A stretch of DNA of 64,000 nt from NCBI GenBank assembly GCA_963822215.1, contig CAWGGX010000005.1, positions 620,001 through 684,000 of the forward strand. The letters run 5' to 3'. A program made the position numbers and the translations under genes. This document shows, one piece after another, positions 18,655 through 27,806 of the stretch; within the stretch, counting starts at the first letter, position 1, and every line of letters begins with the position of its first letter. The notes below the pieces were generated by a model. It was given only the letters and a program-made list of their open reading frames with translations. It was not told the origin of the DNA and did not search any database. The DNA is from Roseiarcus sp963822215. Its GTDB lineage: Bacteria > Pseudomonadota > Alphaproteobacteria > Rhizobiales > Beijerinckiaceae.

Positions 18655-18739
18655 GTTGCCACTCTGCGGCCTCCAGTCCGACCCGGCGTCCGGTGTGCTT
18701 CGCGATTGCGATGACCGCGCGATGCCAAAGCGTCTCAAG
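18653..18739 (-). pseudogene. fragment related to the MFAWIAKRREA family
   Basis: The minus strand encodes LETLWHRAVIAIAKHTGRRV and GLEAAEWQL, clearly similar to the WHRAAVAIAKRTGKRIGLDT region of the protein at 17597. Nothing before or after matches, so this is an orphan piece of a third copy at the edge of the repeat. Confidence 0.5.
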
Positions 18740-19643
18740 CTGATCGCGATCCGATGGCGGACGGCTCGCCGAGATCATCGATCGGCACCCCCCGCTTGGC
18801 AGCCACCTCGCGCAACTGCCTGGAAACTGGCTCCGATGCGGGCGCAACGATGTAGCCGTTCTTCAGGTCTCCGACAGCGACCGACTGTTCGCGTTTGCCC
18901 AGCCGCCATCGGATCGCAATCAACAGACACAGGGCCGCATCAAGCCTGTCCTGGTGCTCTTTCTTCGGCGCTGAATGCGTCCGCATCCCCTCCAACCATT
19001 CCACCAGGGGCGCGCAGCCCCAATGCGTCGCCTCGCGCATCGCCGCATCGGCGACCGCCCGCCAAGCCTCAAACCGAAACGTCTTGGGCCGCGCCGGATT
19101 GTACCGTGGGCCTTTCCTCAATCCGAAGAACGCCGATTTAAGGGAGGCCAACGCCAGGGCAGGGAAGACTTCCATCAGGTGAAGCCCGTGATCGGCGGTC
19201 CGGGCTCTCTCCGGGTCTTCCGCAGCGCCAAGTTGCCGCAGGAATAACGTAACGGGCGCCGCGGGGCCGAACAGCGGACGCCCCGTGTTCGCCGGCTGCA
19301 CGCCGCCGCCCATCCAGGAGATCAGGCTACCCACCACCTTCTCGGCTGGCCTCATCCCGGTGGCGTTGGGAACGATCGTCGGCTGGTCCAATGCCACGAT
19401 CGTCGGTGCGCCTGGGTGCTGGACGGCCAGTATGTGGTCGAGGGCGCGATCAAAACCGACCAATTCCGGCGTCCGGAAATCCGTGAAACCGGCGCCGTCG
19501 AAATGCACCGAGCAGATCGCTCCGGGCGCCTTGGCTTTGTCCGCCCAGGCGGAGTCGAAGCCTACAAAAACTGCGCGTGCGGGAGTTCCCTCAGCGGCGT
19601 GGCCGGCGTCGCTCGTCGCTGAATGCGTCGCCGACTCGACCAC
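18735..19643 (-). CDS. DUF429 family protein (RNase H-fold)
   Basis: 302-residue protein of the DUF429 family, predicted to have an RNase H-like nuclease fold. Motifs: FVGFDSAWADKAKAPGAICS (first Asp), TIVALDQPTIVPNATGMRPA (second Asp), GLHLMEVFPALALASLKSAF and HQDRLDAALCLLIAIRWRLG (late Asp). The order fits an intact family member. Biological role unknown. It is read towards the repeat copy 1. Confidence 0.8.
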   Translation of the reverse strand: MVESATHSATSDAGHAAEGTPARAVFVGFDSAWADKAKAPGAICSVHFDGAGFTDFRTPELVGFDRALDHILAVQHPGAPTIVALDQPTIVPNATGMRPAEKVVGSLISWMGGGVQPANTGRPLFGPAAPVTLFLRQLGAAEDPERARTADHGLHLMEVFPALALASLKSAFFGLRKGPRYNPARPKTFRFEAWRAVADAAMREATHWGCAPLVEWLEGMRTHSAPKKEHQDRLDAALCLLIAIRWRLGKREQSVAVGDLKNGYIVAPASEPVSRQLREVAAKRGVPIDDLGEPSAIGSRSA

Positions 19644-19891
19644 CGATCCTTCTCCTACGCAGCCTTTTCCAGCCGTTCACCGCACCCGAGCGACAGTCGC
19701 TTGGTGACGTCGGGCCTGGCCAGGACACGCTCACAAAGCGCCCTCCGAACAGACGCTGCCAAGCGTACTTGCCGGTTCTCGTCGATCCAGGGCCGCCGGA
19801 TGTACCGGCAAGCAAACATCCCGCGACATAGCCGTTCGCCGACGGGCGGTCGTCCAATTCTTCGCCCTTCGACGCCCAGCGTCATCGGGCT

Positions 19892-20085
19892 CTATTTCGG
19901 TTCGAGCGCCCGGATGGCGGGGGCGAATTCGATCATCCGCTGGGCCGCGTCTCACATGCGCTCGAAGTGCGCGTCGAACTTTGCCGCGGCAGCGGGGGCG
20001 CGGATGACGATCAGGTCGTTGTCCTATGCGTTTGCGAATTCCGACGCAATCCGGCCGGGGATTTCAGGGATTGCGGGCTACCGTC
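19892..20085 (-). pseudogene. remnant of a phospholipase D-like nuclease, C-terminus
   Basis: The minus strand reads ASEFANA, a TAG stop, DNDLIVIRAPAAAAKFDAHF, ERM, a TGA stop, then DAAQRMIEFAPAIRALEPK and TAG. This pattern matches the end of PLD-family proteins, where the second HKD block is followed by NDENLVVIRDP and FERLW segments; the TGA falls where Trp is usual. Two nonsense codons and no upstream HKD motif show that it is dead. A doubtful frame (19655-19885, minus) follows it. Confidence 0.55.
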
Positions 20086-20171
20086 CAGTGTAGGCTGAAG
20101 CGCCCGGCGCGCCGGCTTGACGGGCCCGCCGGCCTTCGGCTGAATGCGCGCAACGAAACCGGACGGGCGCA

Positions 20172-20446
20172 ATGCTGAGGGTTCTAGTCGCGGACGCCGC
20201 GCTCATTGCGGCGTCGGGCGGCGGCGCATTGGCGCTGGCTCAAGGAGCGAAGCAATCCCGCCAAGCTCGGCCAGCAGGTGTTCTTCGACATGGAGCCGCA
20301 CACGTCTGGACCGGGTCCGCCTTCAATGCGGAGGACGGCAAGACCTATTCCGGCAAGATGAGCCTCACTGCGCTCGTCTCACCACCGCCGGCTGCGTGTT
20401 CGGCGGCCTCATTTGCAAGTCCGTCTCCTGGACGCGGACGCGGTAG
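20172..20446 (+). pseudogene. DUF2147 protein remnant
   Basis: DUF2147 proteins are small secreted proteins. Here a signal peptide start (MLRVLVADAALIAASGGGAL) is followed in shifting frames by GQQVFFDMEPHTS, then AFNAEDGKTYSGKMSLTAL, then TTAGCVFGGLICKSVSWTR. The order and spacing fit DUF2147, but the N-terminal half is deleted and at least two frameshifts are needed to connect the parts. Confidence 0.65.
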
Positions 20447-20550
20447 GGCGAAACGAGCGCGCCGTCTGCTCCGCGAGTGGGCACGCCATAAATTTGCTCG
20501 ACGGCCTCGGTAGTTCGCCATAGAGCGAAAAGGCTTGGGAGGCGAATCCG

Positions 20551-21207
20551 ATGACGAATGCTCCTGCTGACGCGACCGCGGATTTGGCCCTGGGGCATCC
20601 GGCGCGGCGCGACTTTCTCTTTCTGATGACGGGTTCGGTCGCCGCCGTCGGCGTAGCCGCATTGGCGTGGCCATTCATCGACCAGATGAACCCGGACGCC
20701 GCGACCATCGCGGCGGCGGGGCCCGTCGACATCGACATCACCCAGCTCCAGCCGGGCCAGAGGATCGTCACGCTCTGGTCGGCCCGTCCGGTGTTCGTCG
20801 TCCGCCGCACGCCCGAAGCGCTGAAGGGACTACAGGAGGCCAAGATGACGTCGCAACTGCGCGACCCAGATTCCGACAACTTCCAGCAGCCAGACTACGC
20901 CAAGAACTGGCATCGGTCGCTCAAGGAGGAGTTTTTGGTCCTGGTCGGCATCTGCACGCATCTCGGCTGCGTGCCGCTGTTCGACCCGAACCCCGACCCG
21001 GCAACTCCCGCGCCCAACTGGCCGGGCGGCTTCTTCTGCCCCTGCCATGGTTCGAAATACGATCTCGCGGGTCGGGTCTTCCAGGGCGTGCCGGCACCCT
21101 ATAACCTGCCGGTGCCGCCAAACTTCTTCCCGGACGAAAAGACGCTGCGCGTCGGCGCAAACCCGCCCGGAGAGACGTACGACTTCAATTCGATTTTGCA
21201 GGTGTGA
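20551..21207 (+). CDS. petA: ubiquinol-cytochrome c reductase iron-sulfur (Rieske) subunit
   Basis: Rieske protein that holds the 2Fe-2S cluster of the bc1 complex at the periplasmic face. It has a twin-Arg type N-terminus (RRDFLFLMTGSVAAVGVAAL with one TM helix), then GICTHLGCVPLF and FCPCHGSKYDLAGRV, which carry the cluster Cys/His ligands. 218 residues. It stands alone: no cytochrome b or c1 gene is nearby, unlike the usual petABC operon, so it is probably an accessory copy. Confidence 0.9.
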   Translation: MTNAPADATADLALGHPARRDFLFLMTGSVAAVGVAALAWPFIDQMNPDAATIAAAGPVDIDITQLQPGQRIVTLWSARPVFVVRRTPEALKGLQEAKMTSQLRDPDSDNFQQPDYAKNWHRSLKEEFLVLVGICTHLGCVPLFDPNPDPATPAPNWPGGFFCPCHGSKYDLAGRVFQGVPAPYNLPVPPNFFPDEKTLRVGANPPGETYDFNSILQV

Positions 21208-21347
21208 TTGAACGAAGCCGACTGCATCGGCACATGCGCTCTGATGACGGTTGATGCATGCCTCACATGTGTATCGTGTTGGACCGGTCAGCAGCCCCGA
21301 CCTTGTGCAACGGAGCAAACTCGCTTCCCGCCCCGGTAGCCCACACC

Positions 21348-24092
21348 TCACCAACCTGTCCTCATGAACTCCTCAAGGTCACGCGAAGAGAGGATCTTTT
21401 GCGTGGACTCCCAGTCAAGTCCAGTGTCGTCGGCGATCTCGTTGAAGTACCGACGAACCATCGCCGGGCGGGTCTTTTCGATGCGGCTGGGGAAATGCTT
21501 CACCTCCGCGCGATCATGCAGAACCGCCTCAACCCAGTCGTCCTCGAACGAATCAGGAAGCTGGCCAAGGACCGCGAAGATATCCCCGAACCGCTCGGAA
21601 AGCGTCGTGTAGACGTCGTCCTCGACCGTATCCGCGTATCGAAGATTGACCACTTGGATCGTGTTGCGCCACTGACCGAGACGTTGGACTCGGCCCTTCC
21701 GCTGTTCGAGCTTCGAAGGGTTCCAAGGCAGGTCGATGTTCACCTGAGAACCCAACCGCTGGAGGTTGAGTCCTTCGCAGGCTGCGTCGGTCGCGACGAC
21801 GAGGCGTATCTCGTCCGACTGGACCTTCTCCTTGATGTCGTCGCGTTCGACCAACCGCCGCTCGCCGCTACGCAGGACAAACGACCGCTTCCCACCGGCG
21901 TAGACCGCGACCGGCTCGTCCGGGAATTCGGCACCCAAATGTTTGGCGACCCACTCCGCGGTGTCGAAGAACTGACTGAAGACGATCGAACCATGGTTTT
22001 CGAGCCAATGCCGATCGCGGAGAAACCTGACGACGACGTCAATCTTTGGATCGACGTCGTCGCGATCCATGATTGACGCCAGCCCAAACTCCACCCGCTG
22101 AAGGAGCCCCCTTTCCTGAGAAGTCAACGGGATCTTCGTCTTGGTCTCCTGGAAGAGATCGTCTTCGTATTCGTCCTCGACACTGTCCTCTTTGCCTCGC
22201 AGGAGCGCGCGGGTCGTGTTCAGCCCCGCCTTCACCGACGACCCGAGACGCCGAAGCAAGATCGTTTTCATGAAGCCTGCTGCCGGACGCAATTTGGCGT
22301 ACGCCGAGCAGAAATCGGTCGCCGCCGAGTAGGCTTCCCTAAAAGCGAATCCCATCCTCAGCCCTTGACCCTCAAAGAGGTCGTCAGGCAGTCCGTCGCT
22401 TGGCTTCGGATGGACCTCGACGGCAATCTGCTTGATGAGTTTAAGCTCTTCGAGCATTGCCCGAGATCGTCGGATCACCCGACGGACGATCGGATTGCAC
22501 TGCTGGACTAAGTCGGAGAACGAACGCTGGAATTCGTCGCGCGCCGACCTGGCCAGATCATCGTAACGGGGTCCACGGATCGCGCCATCCGGCAAGCCTT
22601 GGCCGACGCGTATGCTCCGGAACAGCCGGTGCTCGGCGTTTGGCGGCATAGGATTTCGCAGGAGCGCCCACTCGTCCGTAGGGTCGGTCGGAAATGGGGT
22701 ATCCCCCGTAAGGTATCGGATGGAGGTATCGGCTCCCCAACTGCGACTCCCGGGCTCTCCCAGGACTTGAGGAGCGCCCTGGCCCAGCATGTTGACCAGA
22801 TCCCAGAGTTCTTCCGACCGAAGCTGGATCGGCGTCGCGGTACCGATGATGACGCTTTCTGCCGTCGCAGCCAGCTTCTCCATGAATTCCATGAGGCGGT
22901 TCTCGCCCGATCGGTCGCCGTCCGGCCCCTTTCGTTCCGCCCGGGCCTTGTGCGCTTCATCCAGGATTACCACGCCGAACCGCTGCTTGAGCAGGATGCC
23001 GCGCTCCCCTTCGTCGTCGCCGTTGATGATCAGCCCGGTCGAGACGATGCCGATTCTCAGCGGGCATTTCCCCACACCCGCGACCAGGCCCTTCGGCGAC
23101 AACGCAATTTCTCGTCCGTCGAACCACTGTTTTCTGGTTGTCGACCAGATCGCGGACGGGAGACCAAGCATGTCTTGGAGTTCCGTCTGCCACTGCCGCG
23201 TCAGGGTCGCGGGCGCGAGAATGAGAACGTTGCCGTCGCCGAGCAGCGACAGCACCAGCGCCGATGCCGCCATCGAAAGCGTCTTGCCCAAGCCGACATC
23301 GTCTGCGATCAGAAACCTGGCCTTGCCGTAGAGCTTCCAGTCGTCAACACACGTCTGCACGAACCGTTTTTGCCAGGGCCGCAGGATTTGGCCGCCCCGG
23401 TAGACTGGCCGTTCGACCAGAGCGGACGCCGGGTCTTCGAGCCCTCCCGAGATGCGGGCATCCTCAATAGAGGCATATTCGACACGCTTCGCAACTGCGC
23501 CGATGTGTTCGACGACGGCGTCTGGCAGGTCGATGCCTCGCTCCCAGAAGTAGTCGAACTCCTCACGTACCCATTCCGTCGCCGCAGGGTCATCATCTTC
23601 CCAGATAATTTCGTATGAATGCCGCAGTGCCGCCGCGCTTTCATTGGCGCTCCCGGCGAAGGCCGTCGATCCGCCCTTGCGGAATTCGATCACGCCTGCC
23701 TTACCGTGCACAAACACGTTCGAGCCGTCGCGTGGCACGACCTTCACCTTCATCCGCCCAGACGCCAGGAGGTCGTGCAGCCTCCGGTATCTGTCCTTCG
23801 CTAGGAGGACGTCGAGCGAGGTCTGATCTTGTTGCCAGCGGGAGATCAGCGCCTTGGCGACCGCGGCGGTCCCCTCGGCTGCGGCCTTGGCGACGGTGAC
23901 ATCGTTGGGGTCGAGTTCGCCATTGCAGACGACGAGAATCTCGTCGACGTCACCCAATTCCTCGCCGACGATTTCGAGCAGTGACGAGCGAAAGTAGCCG
24001 GCGATCCGAAAGTAGCGCTTGGCCCTGGACAGCCTTTCACTGAAGACATCCGCTAGGCTGCTCCGTCGGGAGGAATGTCTGGCGACCGTCAT
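21348..24092 (-). CDS. PLD domain-SNF2/SF2 helicase of the DUF499/DUF1156 defence operon
   Basis: 914-residue fusion. Residues about 20-190 form a phospholipase D-like domain (VHGKAGVIEFRKGG at 128-141 with the HxK pair, GSANES after it). A Swi2/Snf2-type helicase follows: Walker A ADDVGLGKT near 263-271, DEAH box VVILDEAHKARAERKG near 375, GTATPIQLRSEELWDL, and motif VI EQRKGRVQRLGQ near 815. It is the last gene of the operon; its ATG lies three bases after the stop of the methylase gene. PLD-helicase fusions are typical of DISARM-like and related defence systems, where they process invading DNA. The specific role here is inferred. Confidence 0.85.
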   Translation of the reverse strand: MTVARHSSRRSSLADVFSERLSRAKRYFRIAGYFRSSLLEIVGEELGDVDEILVVCNGELDPNDVTVAKAAAEGTAAVAKALISRWQQDQTSLDVLLAKDRYRRLHDLLASGRMKVKVVPRDGSNVFVHGKAGVIEFRKGGSTAFAGSANESAAALRHSYEIIWEDDDPAATEWVREEFDYFWERGIDLPDAVVEHIGAVAKRVEYASIEDARISGGLEDPASALVERPVYRGGQILRPWQKRFVQTCVDDWKLYGKARFLIADDVGLGKTLSMAASALVLSLLGDGNVLILAPATLTRQWQTELQDMLGLPSAIWSTTRKQWFDGREIALSPKGLVAGVGKCPLRIGIVSTGLIINGDDEGERGILLKQRFGVVILDEAHKARAERKGPDGDRSGENRLMEFMEKLAATAESVIIGTATPIQLRSEELWDLVNMLGQGAPQVLGEPGSRSWGADTSIRYLTGDTPFPTDPTDEWALLRNPMPPNAEHRLFRSIRVGQGLPDGAIRGPRYDDLARSARDEFQRSFSDLVQQCNPIVRRVIRRSRAMLEELKLIKQIAVEVHPKPSDGLPDDLFEGQGLRMGFAFREAYSAATDFCSAYAKLRPAAGFMKTILLRRLGSSVKAGLNTTRALLRGKEDSVEDEYEDDLFQETKTKIPLTSQERGLLQRVEFGLASIMDRDDVDPKIDVVVRFLRDRHWLENHGSIVFSQFFDTAEWVAKHLGAEFPDEPVAVYAGGKRSFVLRSGERRLVERDDIKEKVQSDEIRLVVATDAACEGLNLQRLGSQVNIDLPWNPSKLEQRKGRVQRLGQWRNTIQVVNLRYADTVEDDVYTTLSERFGDIFAVLGQLPDSFEDDWVEAVLHDRAEVKHFPSRIEKTRPAMVRRYFNEIADDTGLDWESTQKILSSRDLEEFMRTGW

Positions 24093-24095
24093 GGA

Positions 24096-27000
24096 TCAGA
24101 GCCGATCGACCTGGAGTTTCTGCGCAAGAAGGTCCGCGGCAGCGCTCTCATCCTTGCGCGTTCGCGCGGTCTTCTCGGAGATGTATTTGGCGTATTCGAC
24201 GAGTTTGCCCCGCGACGACCAATATTGATCTTCGAAGGTGATCCGCAGGTAGGAGACGCCCTTGCCAGGGTCGTCAGTTTGCATGGTTTTATAGATCGCG
24301 AAAAGTACCCGCCGCAGCGCTGTCGTTCCGAATCCGGTTTCGCCCAGATGGCTGGCCTTTAATCCCGCGGCGCCGGCCAGTGCCGCCTTGTTCGCCTTCG
24401 TGGACCCCATCAGGTCCGAATAGTTCTCCAGGGCAAAGGTCTTGGCGAAGTCCTGATAATCCGCATATCGCGTGGCGCCTTTTGATTCCATATCGAGCAT
24501 GCGGATATAAAACCGCGATGTCGCGTCTGCCTCACGCCAAAGGCTCGCGGGGAAACCTTCGGGGACAAGCATGTTGTTCGCGACTGAGGCCGCATAATCA
24601 ATGAGATCGCGGATGACGGTCTTCTGTCCCTTGGGTAGTTTGCGAAAGACGTCCGCGCCGACGTCCCGCCTGTCGATCGTTTCATACGCGGTTATGATCC
24701 GTAGGGCCGCCGCATATGCGGCGAGTTGGAGGTCGCCGTCAGTGTAGAGCCGCTCCGAAGTCCAATCCTCGGCCACACCATTCATCAGCGCGAGTTGCGA
24801 CTTAACCTCATCCTCGATTTCGCCCTCAATGTTCATTCGCCGGCCATTTAGCTTGTCCAAGCGCTTCCGCAGAACAAGCAAGACTGTACCCTGGACAAAG
24901 TTGCCCTTTTTCGTGGCACTCTCAGTTTCGGTGACCACAGTCCAAGCTGCCGATACCTTGAGGCCGGCAGCCCACATGATCGCGGCAAGGTCGGCCCATA
25001 CCCCCAAATCCTGATGCGTGAACATCACGATCTGGAGCCCGTTGTCCGGCATGTGTTGAGCCATTGATTTGTAGGCCGCAACCATGTCGGCGCGGAACTT
25101 CTCGTCAGCGCCCTTGATCGCGAGCGCTCGATTGGAACTCCACGAAAACTGTGGAAAAATTGAAGTACCCAGTTTCGCGGCCCACGCAATAAAGTACTCA
25201 GTAATCTCATGGTAATTCACTGCGTCAGCATATGGCGGATCGGTGAGATAGATGTCGTGCACACTCTCCAAAGACGATGCTGCGCGGGTCTCAATAAATC
25301 CCTGCGCTTCAAGTCGCACTTCTGGTAGGCGCTTTCGCAACGAAGAAAGCAGGCTCCCCGAAGAGCGACACCCGAAGTTGTAAAAAGTATTAAGCGCCTG
25401 ATTGTAGAATACGTGATTGACGACGTCAGCGGGCTTTTTCGGTGTAGGGTTGCGAACCATCCATTGCGTCATTCTGGACATATAGTTTAACGTGCGACAG
25501 AATCCGACAAGCAATGCTCCGCGGCATATAGGGTCGTTGACCGATTTAATATGCTTGAGCGCAATTGCTCCGAACAAAAGGTGGCGGGGCAAAAAGAGGT
25601 GGTGCCAATGCGTCCACCCGCGGGTCCGAATTGGCTCGTCAGTCTTCTCGCCGGGCTCGATCTCCGATTCAGGTAGCAAGCCATCTCGTTGCCATTTTAC
25701 CAAGTGCTCTTCGACGAGATTCCGCGCCTTTTGCTCTTGTTGGAAATCGCGCTCTGTCGGCGCTGCAAAGAAAACAGATCCACGCGGCGCGCTGGCTGTC
25801 TCGGAATCGACTGCGTCATCGCCGTCGCCATCAAGGCCCTCGGACTCCTCGTCTATGTCATCGCTTTCCAGAGGGATTACAAGTTTATTATACCATTGAA
25901 TGCAGTATAGACGTTCCTGGAACAGGTCGTCCGGCCTTGGGACAATGTCGGACAACTCCCATCTTCTCAGGCTGTTTGCCGAATGCCCATCTACATCCTT
26001 TCTGTCGCCCCTGATCACTGAAAGCGCGACGCCGTCACGATTGGGATTTGCGGGATGCACGACGCGCTCGTCGACCAAGGTTCCCTGCTCGGCGGCTTTC
26101 ATTTCGTCGTCGTCCGCGTCTGGGACGATCTTTATCTCATAGTCTTTTCGATCTGGGCGCGGGATGAGCTTCGCCACCGTTCGATGATTCTTCGAGATAA
26201 CCCAAGACGGCGCCAACGGCACAAGATAGCCTGTCTTTGGACAGCGGACTTCGACGCAATAGAGATAGGCCTTCGCCTTGCGTCCCTGAGCATCGTTCTC
26301 GATGTCAAGGTTGTCGATCTCGGTCTTAATTGCGTCGGAAACGGACTTCTGCGCAGACGAGATCTTGCCCCGTTTGGCGGCTGGAGCGCCAATGACGTTG
26401 AAGGCACCCCAAGTCAGCATGCAGGCGATCGGATTTAGGTCCGAAGCATAAGCGTCGCAGCCTAGCCGCGCGGCCTCGAAGGGTATCGATCCGCCACCCG
26501 CAAAGGTGTCGGCGACATTCGGGGTGTGCCCGAAGCGCATGATGCCCAACTCTCGGATTAAACCGGCGACAGAATTTGCGTTCGTCCCGAGGTGGGCGTT
26601 GACCTTCGGCCAGACGTCATCAAGAAGGTCCACGCCGCACTCCTCGGGCCGGAGGCAGAAGGGGAGCCGCTTGGCGTAAGGGAGGGTCAGCACCCACTGA
26701 TTCAGTATCGCAAATCGATCTTTCCGATTGACGTCACGTCTCCAGGTCGGACGGTTCCCTCGGACAATCACTTCGTCATATCGATCCCAATTCATGTCAA
26801 CGTCGGTCGGCTTGACTTTGGAAAGCCGCTTCGCAAACGCTCGATCGTCCATGCCAAGTAGGCTGAGAAACACGTGAAGGTCTTCTATGGGTTTGGCTGT
26901 GGCAGGAAGAAGCGCCCCCAAGACGGCGGCCCGAGCCAGAATCAACGGCTTCCTGCCCTTCCAGTACGACCCGAGGGACGTAAGGATTTGTCCGTGGATA

Positions 27001-27125
27001 GCCTTCCGCTCCTTGTAGGACTCTGCCGAGATGCGGTTGACGGGAAACTGCGTCTCTATGAGAGATGGGGTGTCACTTAGCGAAAGGGGGGCGGCGGAAC
27101 CCTGCACAGGCTTCATCTCGTTCAT
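24096..27125 (-). CDS. DUF1156 adenine-specific DNA methylase
   Basis: About 1,009-residue protein of the anti-phage-associated DUF1156 family. The N-terminal DUF1156 part opens with FPVNRISAESYKERKAIHGQ. The methylase core has the SAM motif VADTFAGGGSIPFEAARLGC near 204-223 and catalytic motif LTDPPYADAVNYHEITEYF (DPPY) near 660. It probably makes N6-methyladenine to mark self DNA. ATG 27125 (MNEMKPVQ) is chosen over a TTG at 27137. It begins 13 bases after DUF3780 and is separated from the helicase by three bases, so the genes are coupled. Confidence 0.85.
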   Translation of the reverse strand: MNEMKPVQGSAAPLSLSDTPSLIETQFPVNRISAESYKERKAIHGQILTSLGSYWKGRKPLILARAAVLGALLPATAKPIEDLHVFLSLLGMDDRAFAKRLSKVKPTDVDMNWDRYDEVIVRGNRPTWRRDVNRKDRFAILNQWVLTLPYAKRLPFCLRPEECGVDLLDDVWPKVNAHLGTNANSVAGLIRELGIMRFGHTPNVADTFAGGGSIPFEAARLGCDAYASDLNPIACMLTWGAFNVIGAPAAKRGKISSAQKSVSDAIKTEIDNLDIENDAQGRKAKAYLYCVEVRCPKTGYLVPLAPSWVISKNHRTVAKLIPRPDRKDYEIKIVPDADDDEMKAAEQGTLVDERVVHPANPNRDGVALSVIRGDRKDVDGHSANSLRRWELSDIVPRPDDLFQERLYCIQWYNKLVIPLESDDIDEESEGLDGDGDDAVDSETASAPRGSVFFAAPTERDFQQEQKARNLVEEHLVKWQRDGLLPESEIEPGEKTDEPIRTRGWTHWHHLFLPRHLLFGAIALKHIKSVNDPICRGALLVGFCRTLNYMSRMTQWMVRNPTPKKPADVVNHVFYNQALNTFYNFGCRSSGSLLSSLRKRLPEVRLEAQGFIETRAASSLESVHDIYLTDPPYADAVNYHEITEYFIAWAAKLGTSIFPQFSWSSNRALAIKGADEKFRADMVAAYKSMAQHMPDNGLQIVMFTHQDLGVWADLAAIMWAAGLKVSAAWTVVTETESATKKGNFVQGTVLLVLRKRLDKLNGRRMNIEGEIEDEVKSQLALMNGVAEDWTSERLYTDGDLQLAAYAAALRIITAYETIDRRDVGADVFRKLPKGQKTVIRDLIDYAASVANNMLVPEGFPASLWREADATSRFYIRMLDMESKGATRYADYQDFAKTFALENYSDLMGSTKANKAALAGAAGLKASHLGETGFGTTALRRVLFAIYKTMQTDDPGKGVSYLRITFEDQYWSSRGKLVEYAKYISEKTARTRKDESAAADLLAQKLQVDRL

Positions 27126-27138
27126 TGCAGTTCCCAAT

Positions 27139-27789
27139 CTAGGCGAGCGCCTCGCGGGTGGAAGCGCCGATGGCGCGCAGCGCCGCGAATTCCAGCATCC
27201 TTCTTTCCGCGTCCGGCGGAGTGTTCATCCCGTCGTTCGTTCGCGGCGGCAGCCGGCCTCGCGTGGTGATCGAGCCAAGCGAGAAGACGTCGCGCTTGGT
27301 TCCAAAGCAGAGGGCGCGTCGGAGCGCGTCGCGCCAGCCCATTCCGTCCTGATGGGCATAGCCCGTGGCCGCGGCAGTCATGGTGTAGAGCCACCACCGC
27401 TCCTCCGGCTTCAGTCCTAGCCAGTTTTTGATCGCGACCTCGACCATCTCGATGCTGACGTCGCTCTGTTCAATCGCCCAAACCAAGACGAGCAACTCCT
27501 TCCCGAGAAGGCGTTGGACCCCATTGGCTCCTTGGGACCACTTTCCGGTTTTCCGTCCTTCGCCCTTCAGGCGCCGGTTGAATTCAAGTCGGACCTCGCC
27601 GGAGATCGCGTCCCACTTGCCCTTGGGAATTTGGGCGCGAAGGATGACCTCCGGCGCCCAGGACTTGTCCGTGGTCCGCGGTTCGTGGCCCAACACCTCA
27701 AAGAAATCGACGGTGTCGCGGCCCTTCGCAGGAACCTGCACGAGGAAGCAGTGCTCGCGGTAGTAGTCGTCGCAATCGAATCCGGACAT
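27139..27789 (-). CDS. DUF3780 defence-associated protein
   Basis: 216 residues from ATG 27789 (MSGFDCDDYYREHCFLVQVP), preceded by GGGAG. Family-like blocks: SWAPEVILRAQIPKGKWDAI, EVRLEFNRRLKGEGRKTGKW, LGKELLVLVWAIEQSDVSIE and NWLGLKPEERWWLYTMTAAA. DUF3780 proteins occur with DUF499 and DUF1156 proteins; the function is unknown. A longer start at 27822 would overlap the DUF499 stop and has no better ribosome site. Confidence 0.8.
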   Translation of the reverse strand: MSGFDCDDYYREHCFLVQVPAKGRDTVDFFEVLGHEPRTTDKSWAPEVILRAQIPKGKWDAISGEVRLEFNRRLKGEGRKTGKWSQGANGVQRLLGKELLVLVWAIEQSDVSIEMVEVAIKNWLGLKPEERWWLYTMTAAATGYAHQDGMGWRDALRRALCFGTKRDVFSLGSITTRGRLPPRTNDGMNTPPDAERRMLEFAALRAIGASTREALA

Positions 27790-27806
27790 GGTTGCTCCCG
27801 CGCGCC

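Larger units (their letters stand above)
17597..18665. repeat. direct repeat copy 1 (three-gene cassette)
   Basis: A 1.06-kb segment nearly identical in order and sequence to 38800-39865 (offset 21,197 bases in the matching core). Both copies carry the MFAWIAKRREA protein and YqaE-like gene on the minus strand and the MQYRVQFLDRSD gene on the plus strand. Similarity extends through the non-coding gaps and ends soon after the stop codon of the last gene. Confidence 0.9.

Noticed and set aside
22599..23618. 339-codon plus-strand ORF inside the helicase region
   Set aside because: Antisense shadow of the PLD-helicase gene, whose motifs are clear.
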